In this document: positions 8,877 to 20,800 of the stretch, one piece after another
How the letters are laid out: each line of letters opens with the position of its first letter
Numbering within the stretch: position 1 is the first letter of the stretch
Origin: Mesorhabditis belari
Lineage: Eukaryota; Nematoda; Chromadorea; Rhabditida; Rhabditidae
NCBI GenBank assembly: GCA_958450365.1
Contig: CAUEEP010000759.1
Coordinates: forward strand, 3,577,880-3,641,879
Direction: 5' to 3'
DNA: 64,000 nucleotides
Notes under the pieces: generated by a model
What the model was told of the DNA's origin: nothing
What the model saw: the letters and a program-made list of their open reading frames with translations, nothing else
The model's database searches: none
Position numbers and translations under genes: made by a program

Positions 8877-11800
8877 ATGATTCTTCGATTATTTCCCCTA
8901 ATTTTTCTATCATTCATCGATTTTTCTCTTTCCGATGATTTATTGTCGGCTCGTTGTCAATCACAATGTCTCCATCAATTGACACAACGATATCAGGTTG
9001 GTGATTTTAAAATCACAAAGATTACATGATCTCTGAGCAAATTGATAGCTTGCAAAGTTGTTCGCAAATTTCTTTGCGCAAAATTCTTCTATCAAAGTCT
9101 CTATTCTTTTCAAAACTTCCCCACAACAACAGGATGTCTTCAATTGAAGGAATACCTAGTTTTCTTGCCTTCAAACCAAGTTTTTTGCCTTCAAACCTAG
9201 TTTTCTTGCCTTCAAACCTAGTTTTTTGCCTTCAAACCTAGTTTTTCCACTCAAAAACCTTTAAAAAACAGCTTCCTTAAGCTTAAAATCTTTAAAACTC
9301 TAATTTCTATTCAACATCCCCACAAATCATTCGATTTCCTTTCTCTAAATTTGCATTTCTTCCCCTTTTCCCTTTCATTTTTCATCAAGCGATCAAAATG
9401 CCACCGCTTTTCTTTCATTTCCCTTTTTTTCTCCATGCGATCATCCCTCGATTTGTCTATATTTATGACCTATCTCTAGCTCGACCATTCCCCTTTTCAT
9501 CTACCCGATTTCACTCTGACAGTCATTTTTCATGCAAATTTCTTGTCCTTTTCAATTTAAACCACTCTCGAAATTTCCATGAGAATTCCAGAGAATTCCA
9601 GAGAATTCCAGAGAATTCCATGAGAATTTTGATCTCTAAATTATAGGGTTGTCTCTTTTAAAGTCAGTTTTGAGTTTTAGTGAAGGTTGAATGAACTAGA
9701 ATGAACTTGTATTGTGGAGAGGATTGGGAATTGTGGAGAGAATTGGGAATTGGATTCTAAGAAATTGGAATGATTCGGATTTTGATTAAGAAATCAGAAT
9801 AACAGTAGGTTTTGATTTCTTTTCTTCATTCTTTCATTCAAAATGATTCTTTGATTGTGACGATTGGCCATAAAGTTGCTCAATCGTTTCCCCCCTTCAT
9901 AATCCGCTCTTCTCAACCGATGACCGCGTTCCCAAGGTGTGTGAATGTGGCAAACACTTGAGAGTAAAGAAAAGAAAAAAAGAAAGAAAAAGAAAGAAAA
10001 AGAAATTGGTAAGGGGTTTACGATTCAGAAAAGAAAAAAGATATTTACTCTACAGATCAGTCTTTTATCGTTTCATTCTTGATTTGGATGAAGATTTGGA
10101 TGAAGATTCTGTGGAGAAAGACGGTGAATGGCTGTGAGTGGCTGTGAATGGCTGTGAATGGCTGTGAATCGGAATTTGAAAGCTTAGTTCGTGTATAGAA
10201 AAGGTGTGATCTTTCTCTCATAAATTCTTGTTTCATTCATTATTTCTTTTCTTTCATTGTCTCCGAAATCTCGATGATAATTCATGCATGACAAAATGCA
10301 TCGCTTGATGAGACTAATTTGATATGACAATCATCAAATAGAGAAATTTGTGAAGATGACCTGAATTTGTTTCGCGAAAATGTCGAATCTGAATTTCTGG
10401 ATTGAATAGCTTGGAGTATTGAAGCGTATAAAATGCAATGATAGCTTTAGTGTTTAGCTTTAGTGCTTAGCTTGTGCTTAGCTTGTCCTTAGCTTTAGTG
10501 CTTAGCTTGTGCTTAGCTTGTGCTGGCTTTAGTGCTTAACTTTAGTGCTTAGCTTCATTGCTTAGCTTGTGCTGGCTTTAGTGCTTAGCTTTATTGCTTA
10601 GCTTTAGTGCTACTGTTTTTGCCAGTATAAGATTTGTTAAGTACTCTCATAACCTCTGCCATTCACTAATAGAGTAATTGTGCCCTGGTGGGGACCAAGA
10701 GAATACCCATGTAGAATCAAAAAAAGAAAAGAAAGAGAATTGCGCAATGCAATGGCATCTGTACAACAAGAGGGGATCTTCAAATGAATGGACATTGTTA
10801 TAGAGATTGGTTTGGTGGGGAAAGGGAGAGAGGGAATGGTGGAGAGTGCTTGTGAATGGTTTTGCAATGGTTTTGAGGCCCAGAATCAGAGCTTTTCAAG
10901 AAGATCTTCAAGCACTTTACCCTTTCACAATCCCTTCGTCTAAAAGCTTGTCCTGTCCAGGTATGCAAATTTGTAAACATTATTGGAACTGGAATTGTTT
11001 GACGGGAATGATGAGTGCTGAGAGTGGGCTCTCTTTGTCCCGTTTGAGTCAACAACGCTCGAAATGGTCTCTTCCATCCCCTTCAGGCCAAAATGCTTGA
11101 ACATCTCGTCCGATTCGGATTTCCCCCGTCAAAACGAGCAAATCACTTCCTGATCGAATATGCGAAAACATAGAAATCAATCAATGAATCAATGAATCAA
11201 TGAATCAATGAATCAATGAATCAATGAAATTGATTCATTGATTTTGATTTGAATCAATAATTTGAATCAATCCTTGCTCAACTTTCATCCACTTTCATCC
11301 AACTTTCATATCTTAATCCATTGAGATTTCCCAATTCCTTTACAATCTTTGATTTATCCCGATTCCTTTACAATCAAGTTGGTGTCAAAGCGTTGCCAAA
11401 ATCGAGAGAATCGGTAAATAAACCGCTCATAAAATTGTCGGCATCGTCTAAGATTTCTAAGGCACAATTTATGACACTTTGAGGAGAAAAGGAAGAAAGA
11501 GGGAAAGAAATAGGGAAAGGAAAAGGGCAACGAGGAGTATTCCGAAAAGACAAAGCTCTGTTTGAAAAGACAAAGCTCGAGAAACGAAGCCAAGTCTGAG
11601 CAATAAAACGACAATTCGGAAAATTCTCAGAAGGGAAATTCCGCTTTGAGTGACTTGGAAGACCTGAATTCTGGATTCTAGCTCAAGAGATGTGTGAAGC
11701 GTCTCTTCTTGTCACTTGAAAGATACACCGCCCTTCCTCTCACGATTACGCAAAAACTCTTCCAGGTCACTCATCTATGCTATCATTTTTGTGTGCCTTT

Positions 11801-14800
11801 TGAGACAATCTAACAATGTCAATAAGGCATATCTATGGCTAGATCTACAGGATGAAACGGATCCTTGCATATCTTTTATTGGAAAACTAGCTAGGGAAGG
11901 GTACTAGATCACTGTGGTACTAGAAACGAGACCTATGATATTATTGTGATAATCAGAAATATCATTGTGAAAAATGAAAAGCAAAAAAGTTTTGATTGAG
12001 CGGGGATTCGAACCCACCAGAAACGAAGCCCCCAAGTTCTTGAGACCATCACACTATCCACTACACCATGAGCCCCGATGGAATAGCTTGCATAAACTCG
12101 ACTCAAGAGTTCGGAATCCGATAGGAAATATCGAAAGAAAGGAGGAAATCGAGTTTTTGAGATGCATTCGAGTTTATGTGCTCTGTTTCATCGCCCGTTC
12201 AAGCAGCAGCCGTGGTGTAGTGGGTAGTGCGATGGTCTGAAGAACTATCGGGGCTTTGTTTGAGGTGGGTTCGAATCCCCGCTCACCAATTTTTTTTGCT
12301 TTTTATTTCCAACAATGGGATTTCTGATTTTCACAATAATATCAATTCTTATATGTTTTGTAAAGTATTGTCATCTAGTATTACTATAGTGTAAATAGAT
12401 AATCACTTCTCAAATCCCTCGAGAGATTATCTACACAGAAGAAGCCAAATTTCAATTAACAAATGGTCGGCTTTGGTGAGAAGAAAGGGTTCTTTGATAG
12501 CACAAAATCTAAGAAAAGAAAATTGCTGCTAATCGTAAATTTACAACCCAAAGCCAAGCCAAGCCAAGCCCAAAGCCAAGCCAAGCCAAGCCAAGCCAAG
12601 CCAAGCCAAGCCAAAGCCAAGCCAAGCCCAAAACTTGCCTTCCCTTGCTTTGTTTTGCTTGCTTTTTTGAGAAGAAATCTAAATTTACCCAACTGCTTAT
12701 GGTTGGATTAAAAGGAAAAAGAGATGGACACCATCTGTTCAGTAACAATACTCTCTATTCTCTCTTTCTCTATCCCTTTTTTTTCTTCTTGGCTCCATTC
12801 TGGGGATCTTAGTGTTTTTACGTGTCTTTTCTATTCATTCGATCAAGATTTCCCATCTAAAATGAGTCGTAAATATTATGCGAGTCACAAAAAGTGAACT
12901 CGTAAGCCAGAAGGAACAACTCTTAAGCTAGAAGAACAACTCTTAAGCTAGAACAATGAGAATTTTACAGGCTTTTTGGCTTTAAGAGAGTTTGGGATGA
13001 AATTGGGATACAGTAAATTACAAGAGTAACTTACAAGAGTTACAAGGGTTACAAGGGTTACAAGAGTTTCAACCATTTGCTACAATGCTCCAACCATTTC
13101 TTTTCCCTTTTCCAATGTTTTTTTTCCATTTTTTTCCAATGTTCTTCAAATACCGTATCGTTTTTTCGATTGTAATCTCTTTTTCACGTTCCGAATCTGT
13201 AAAAATGTCCCGCCAAAATCTCATCAACATTCAAAATTGATCATTGGCGATTTTATGGAATGAATTGGGTTTAAAGATCTCGTCAGAAGATCAGAAAAAC
13301 TTAAAAACCTCAAACTTTGGCCAAAAACTTTGATAAATACGATAAAACTAAGGCTTAAATGATTAAAAATTACAAAAGGAACGATACGATAACTTTCAAA
13401 GGCTTTCAAAGACTTTGAAAGACTTTCAAAGTGACTTTCCCATGTCTATCCCATACTTAAAAGATCCAACTGCTTGCTCTCATCGGATGATTGATTTGAT
13501 GGGGGAAAAGAGGAAAGATTTGGCTCTAAATGGAAAAGGGTAAAGGCCGTATGAACACACAGACAGACATCAGCCCCAAACTGATCAAATCTCTGAGATT
13601 TACAAGCGTTCCGCTCTCTCTTTCCAATCTCTTTTCTCCGTTTGGAATCTCTCCATTCTCCCGTTCATTGAATGGTCACCATTTGACAAATTGAGGACTC
13701 TTTGTTCTAGAGGTTCTAGAGGTTCTAGAGAACTCTTCAAACTCACCAATGAGTGAAGATTTATTGAAACTCGATTCAAGATTCATGACTAGATTCGAAG
13801 TTTGTAGAAATGAAGGAAAGGAAGAAAGGGAGGGAAAGGAGAAAATTCCTTGCCTCAAATTCCTGGCCTCAAATTCCTTGCCTCAAATTCGTTGCCTCGA
13901 ATTCGTTGCCTCAAATTCCTCTCGAAAAAAGACTTTCTTTTCATCAGACTTTTCCATAGCTAGCACAATAAGATTCCTTTTCACCTCGCCCTCTCAATTA
14001 CCTCGGTGGTCTAGTGGTTAGTGCGCTTGGCTCCTAGGCGGTCGCCAGCTTTTTTGCATGGGTTCAATCCCCCGTGCCGAAGAAGGGGAAGGAATGAAGA
14101 AAAGAAAGAAATGAAAGAAAGAAAGGAATAAAATGTGAGCTTTGCTTTGCGAGAGTTTAGAGGTTTTCTAGCAGGTCCCCAAGAAAAAATAGCAAATTTT
14201 CTATCAAAAATCAAGACTCTATCAGCTTTCTCATCCAAAAAAACGCAAATCTTAAGTGAAATTGGATCCGAAAGAAAAGAGAATTGTCCAGATTTGTCCA
14301 GATTTGCCTTCTGATGTCTTCCTAAGCTTACTTTTCTCTGTCTTGTCTTTTTGTTCATTCAAAAAGGTCAAAAAAGAGTCCATTAAGAGAAAAAGACTGA
14401 TCTGACTGACCACTGACCGAGACGGATTAAAAGTCGACAAGAAAAGAGATGGGTGTCAACAACTGTCTCACTCGCATCTCTTCTCTCTTTCACCCACTAA
14501 TAAAACTGATGCCGCTTACTTCCCTACATTCTTGTGGTTTGTGTAGGACTTCTAAAAACACTACTTCGATTTACGATTGAGTCAGTTGCTGTTGAAAGGG
14601 GATCATTTGAGATAAACGATAAACATTTATCTAAAGGAGGGAAGAAATGGGTAAACAATGTGATAAACGAGTGAGATGGTGGCAAAATTCTGAGAGTGAT
14701 AAAAGTCGAGTGACTTTGGTACCAGATGGGAACAGAGTGGGGACCTAGTAGGACCCGAATGGTAACCGAAACCAAATGGGAATCGAATGGGGACCTAATA

Positions 14801-17800
14801 GGACCCGAATGGTAACCGAAACCTAATGAGACCCGAATGGGGACCTAATAGGACCCAAATGGGAATCGAATGGGGACCTAATAGGACCCGAATGGTGACC
14901 GAAACCAAATAGGACCCGAATGGGGACCTAATAGGACCCGAATGGGGACCTAATAGGACCCGAATGGTAACCGAAACCTAATGAGACCCGAATGGGGACC
15001 TAATAGGACCCAAATGGGAACCGAAACCAAATGGGAATCGAATGGGGACCTAATAGGACCCGAATGGTGACCGAAACCAAATAGGACCCGAATGGGGACC
15101 TAATAGGACCCGAATGGGGCCCTAATAGGACCCGAATGGGGACCTAATAGGACCCGAATGGTAACCGAAACCTAATGAGACCCGAATGGGGACCTAATAG
15201 GACCCAAATGGGAACCGAAACCAAATGGGAATCGAATGGGGACCTAATAGGACCCGAATGGTGACCGAAACCAAATAGGACCCGAATGGGGATCTAATAG
15301 GACCCGAATGGGGACTTAATAGGAGCCGAATGGTAACCGAAACCTAATAGGACCCGATTGGGGACCTAATAGGACCCGAATGGGGACTTAATAGGGCCTG
15401 AATGGTAACCGAAACCAAATGGGAACCGAATAGGAACCGAATAGGAACCGAATGGAAACCGAAAAGGACTCTAATGTCTAGGCTAGGCAGTCTAGGCAGT
15501 CTAGGCAGCTGTCTAAGCAACTTTTTTTACAGATTCCACTACTTTCTGGACTCCAAATTCCACTACTTTCTAGCTTTTTCCCGGCCTTTGTTTATGTAAA
15601 ACGTTAAGCTCTTTAGCACTTCCATCTAATGCTCAGGGATTGCTCAAGGAGTGCTCAGGATTGCTCAGCAATTGCTCAAAGACTCCTCAGGATTCATTGA
15701 GGCCAATTGGCACCTCCGCACTCATTTAGTGTCCACAATACCCATATTGAGAGAACAAAAGAATCACGAATCCCCTTTTCCTTCTTGTCCTTGTCATTCA
15801 CTTCCCCTTTCTCATCCAATACACGCACTAATTGTGAATCTGTCCTTGTCTGCCTTGTCTTCACTATGTTCGCTCAAGGCGGGCGCTAATAACCAGAAAA
15901 CTTTCCGGGAAACACAGAGATATACTGCGGATACCCATAAAATATAGATGTTGAAGGATTGACGAGAAAAGACTGAATACAAGTCAGACGTACAGACGAA
16001 TACAAGCACTCAATTGTAGTGTCAATTGTAGCGTCATTTGTAGCGTCAATTGTAAATCTGTCTAATGAATAGTATAAAAATCTAGGACTACGATAAAGTC
16101 AGAGTTTTTGTCAACTGATGTGTCCTCAATCGATCATCAAGTCACTTCTGGGGGTCACCCTTTGATAGAAGCCGATTCCCATCATCCACTCATTCACTCT
16201 CGCCAGCTTTTGACCCAGATTGACACCCAGAAAGTCAACTGACAAGAGAAAAGATAACTTTGGTAGATAGAGATAGAGATGGCCTTGAATAGAGATAGAG
16301 ATGGCCTTGAATTGGTCTTTTAAAAGTTCCCTGGTCTTTCCATCGTTTCCGATTCACAAAAACATTTCCTAATTCATTCATTGAGTCTCTCACGTCGATT
16401 CATTCAGGGATTCTCTTCCACCTGACAATACTCACCCATATCAATAATGTAAAAGGGTTGGAGAGTGAGAAATCAGAGAATGGAAAAGGATTGAAAGGGA
16501 TTGAAAGGGTGTGAACAGGGCCACATGCATCCCTCTTATATTCTCTTAGATTCAACCCATTCTCTATAGATCCCCTCAGGGTGCAATTGTGTTCAAGAGA
16601 GCCACTCTTCTTTCTCTCACTTTCACCCAATGGCTCTATGCAAATTTCGAGACTCCCAAGTGAGCCCGGTGGCAAATATTGCACAAATATCTCACTTGCA
16701 ATTGGAAATGAATCCGTCAATTGGAAATGAATTGAACTTGGGGATTTTGTGGGAAAGTCTATCCACTGAAAATGGTTTAGAAGGCTTGGTTTAGATAGTA
16801 AGTTTTATAGTCAACTATAGTCATCTTTCTAGTAAACAATAGTACTAGTACTAGTACAACAATAGTACTATTGTTTACTAGGAATACCTAGCAATTTGAG
16901 AACTACATCATCCAGCCAGATTTTAGACTGTTGTTGTGGTGAAGGAAGAGATTACGCAAGGGCCATTTCACCCATTGCCTCTAGCATTGTCGAAAAGGGA
17001 CACATATGGGCCACACAGAGAAACGATCATAAAATCCCCTGAAAACCCTTTGATTTCTTTTTGACAAGAGATCAAGAATTGTTCTCTTTTGATTCAGAAA
17101 AGAGAGCGACAACATCTGCTAATTTATTGCTTAGAGAACGGGGTGATTTCTGAAGGGAAAGGGGAGAAGGAGAGGAAGGAGGAGATGGAGAAGGAGGACG
17201 GGAATTAGGAGGAGGAGGAAGAGGAGGAGAAGGAGGAGGAGGAGGAGGAGGAGGAGGAGAAGGAGGAGGAGGAGGAGGAGGAGGAGAAGAAGAAGAACAC
17301 GAGGAAGAAGAAGAAAAAGAAGAAGGAATAGGCTTCTTGTTAGAATAAATCTGTACAATCTACAGATTCTATCTAACAGTTCTTTCTTATAGTTAGAAAG
17401 CTCTCAAAGGCGCTCAAAGCTCAAAGCTCAAAGCCTGAGCTCAAAGTTACACACAGTTCAAAGCAGTTTTCTAAGTTATAAATCTGTGAATCTATCGCCT
17501 CATTTCCTGATCTCTTTCCACATATGTTCAAAATACTAGATCACAATCTAAAAGAGATTAATAAGGATGAATGAGAGGAAATATTGATACTCATTTGAGA
17601 GCGATAACGAGATTTCCCTTTTCCTTAAATACCCTCAATCGGTTCTTGATTGCTTTGACTAATCGTCCTATTTGATTGCCTCAAAATGTTCACCATCTGG
17701 GGTAGTTTTTAGTTGAAAGCTTGATTTGGATAAATGTCTGCCCAAAAAGGCTTTAATAGCTACAAAAATAGCTACAGAAAAGACTCAAGAATAGCTTTTC

Positions 17801-20800
17801 TGAATAGTTTTGTATGTTTTGTATGTTTTGTATGTTCCTGGTGTGAGTCAAGTGTCTTTTCAAGTGTGCCTCCAAGTCGGCCCCTTTCTACACTCAAATA
17901 TAGTATTGATAGTGAAACAATGCCCACTCAATATACTCCCCTTCATTCAGTCTGTTATTTGCTGTATTCATACAGACTTCATTCATCTTTCGCCTTCTAT
18001 TCTATGAGCAGGGTCAATGATGGTTTTTTTGAGCAGGTAGTCTAGCCCCCCAATTAATCCCAGCACAAAAATGGTGGTCGGCTAGATGGAAGTGAGAGGA
18101 GAAATATGGCAACAGATGGCTGGTTAGAATAGAAGAATACTGTTGTCAAGATATCTATACTTTGATGACTTTTTCTTCATTCAAAAAGGCCAAAAAAGGT
18201 TCTCTCAGGTCAAAAAAAGAGTCGATTAAGACAAAAAAAGACTGATCTGACTGACCACTGACCACCGAAAAGACACCAAAAATACCGTACCTTAAACAAT
18301 GTCGGGCTCAAAAAAGGACGTCTGGTCATTTAGTCAGAATTTTCTCTCATTTTGTCTTGAAAGCTGGTTTTTTTTGGCAGTTTTTTTCTGTTTTTCTTGT
18401 CAATTAAGACTTTGGCAACATCTTATTTGCTTTTATTTTTGAAATTTCAGAATGGCAAAGAAATCGGAGCACAGGGATTTGTTCCCTGTACTCCAGAAAG
18501 TACAGGGATTTGTTCCCTGTGCTTCAGAAAGCATAAGGATTTGTTCCCTGTGCTCCAGAAAGTACAGGGATTTTCTCCCTGTGCTCCAGAAAGTACAGGG
18601 ATTTGATCCCTGCTCCAGAAAGCACAGGGATTTGTTCCCTGTACTCCAGAAAGCACAAGGATTTATTCTCTGTACTCCATCAATGATCATCAACTTCTAA
18701 AAATGGGAAATGAGGCAGAAAAGCATCGCCATTCGATTGATGGTAGCTCTGTTGTTTCAAAGACAATTCAACGCTATAAAGTCTTGGGAACGTTCGACCG
18801 ATTCTGATCGAATTCCGATCGAATTCCGATCGACCAGGATAAGGCCCAAGGATGACAATGACAACAAAGGAGACGGTGAAGAAAGTGCGCGAAAGCCTAC
18901 GCCACAAATGGTCCGTTCTCAACGAAAATTAGCCTCAAAAACCTCAAAACGTTCAAAGGGATTGGATTTCAGTTTTTGGAGTGTCCTAGAGGCCAGGACA
19001 TGCTCTAAATCTCATTGATCATTGATCCAATCATCGATCAACCATTGATTCTTTAAAGAAATCTCTTCAAAATGGGTGCATTCGACGTCGCCTATCTTTC
19101 TGTCACCATTGATGCCTTTCCGCACCAGAAATATATTGGTTTGCCACCCTGTACAGTATGCAAAATATTACAGTAGTTTTCATGAAGTGCGCTAGATACC
19201 CAAGGGTTTGCTGTGTCCTTTCCTTGTACAGTTTCCCTTGCCTACCCTCCTTTTTACCAAATGTGCCCAATATGCTAATCTTTTCATTCATCCAAAAAGG
19301 CTTATTTGCTCTCGACAATCGGCACACCTTTTGTTCACTTAGGGATTTCTTTTCATTTCTTTTATTTCTTTTCTTTCTTTCATTTCTTTTCATTTCTTTT
19401 CCCATCACTCATCCATCATTTTCATTCATTTTACTCAAGTACCCCACTCAAAATGGGATTAACAAATTTCGGATCGTTTGAAGGAATCGGATCGTTTAAA
19501 GGAATCGTTTGAAGGAATTCGGCAATTGATCAAAGATTTCGACGGTGCTTAACACATTTCATGATATTTTTTTGATGTTTTGCTCTGAGATTAGAACGAT
19601 TTTACCCGGATTAACACGAAAATTTGTACTTGGACTTTTTCGAGGTTAGGTACACTACTGGACAATGAAATATCATATTTGAAAAAAGATCGTCGCTTTC
19701 GCGCGTCTGTAACTCCCTTGTCTTTACTGTATTTCTAAATATTAATATTACCATTATGTAGCCCTTGAAAAGGGCTTTCAGAAAATGTATAACACTAATA
19801 GTTTAAACTCAAAGACAAGGGAGTTACAGACGCGCGAAAGTGACGATCGTTTTTCAAATATGATATTTCATTGTCCAGTAGTGTAATTTCCACCGTTTTT
19901 TTCCACCGTTTAGGTAACTCAAATCCATCGTTAATTCACAATTATGAACTCACATTCAAAGAACTCACATTCAAAAACCTGGTTACTGGTTTTTTGAGAA
20001 AAGCCTGGCTACCTTCTGTTTTTTAACAACTTAATTAACTTTTTTAACAACTTAATCTCTTTTCTAAACACTTTTTCGGATTTAAATCCTTCCAGCTGGT
20101 TTTTCCCATGAGAGCATCAGTGAGGGTGTCACAAAAAAAAGGGACAGGCTGATCGGAGGACAAAAAAGGGATGCGATCTCTATCAAAAAAAGAGAGGAAA
20201 CACGCCTCATTGGGTTTTCTGTCAAAAATGATCATTCATCTAACCACAAAAGAGTCACAGATGTTCTTTTTTGGGTCAAAAACAGCAGCAAAAACGGTTT
20301 GGGGTGATTTTTGAGGGAGATAAGCAATTTTTGAAAGCAAAAGAAGGCTTTACAGTCTGTGAATTGGATTACTGTAGTGATAGACATTGGATTTAGGTTT
20401 TGGATTGGATTTAGATTGTAGATTGTATTAGATTTTAGATTGTATTAGATTTTAGATTCTATCTCAAACATACGATAGCAATTATTTTCAAGCGTTCCAC
20501 CATGAAAAGTGGCATCCTTATTAGAGACTTTTTGTGAGAGTGGCAAAGAAAGGGGACATCGTATGCAAATTGCGATAGAGTGAAAAGAAAAAAGAGAGAA
20601 TTGAGAAGCGTTTGCGCTTTTCACTTTGGATCCTATCTTTTCGAGAAGACTTGTCTCTAGGGGGAACACTAATAGACACAATTACCCACACATGGACAAG
20701 AAAAGGGAATCGGTTAGAGGATGCTGTTTAGAAGATGTTTAGAAGATGTTTAGAAGATGTTGAGAAGATGTTTAGGGATCGTGAGTCGTTTTAGCTTTCA

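Larger units (their letters stand above)
11938..12343. repeat. Fold-back element made of two inverted tRNA-like units
   Basis: The outer arms match in inverted orientation (atattattgtgataatcag at 11938-11956 against the complement of 12325-12343). The match continues through a tRNA-like unit on each side and is again seen in the centre (cataaactcga / tcgagtttatg). The whole of about 400 bp is a large imperfect palindrome. It lies in kal-1 intron 1. Confidence 0.75.

Noticed and set aside
9835..9935. Short frame NDSLIVTIGHKVAQSFPPF followed by a GTGTGTG donor
   Set aside because: No acceptor, and it cannot be placed in kal-1: the real second exon is at 23000-23074.
10885..11171. Two joined plus-strand exons reading ...ESELFKKIFKHFTLSQSLRL... 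and ...KMLEHLVRFGFPPSKRANHF...
   Set aside because: Splice signals and phase fit, but each open stretch is under 30 codons, no upstream exon was found and no family is recognised; chance is likely.
17131..17358. Poly-leucine frame on the minus strand
   Set aside because: It is the complement of a purine tract.
18466..18668. CRISPR-like array of palindromic repeats
   Set aside because: The spacers are as conserved as the repeats and the context is a eukaryotic mariner relic; it is a minisatellite.
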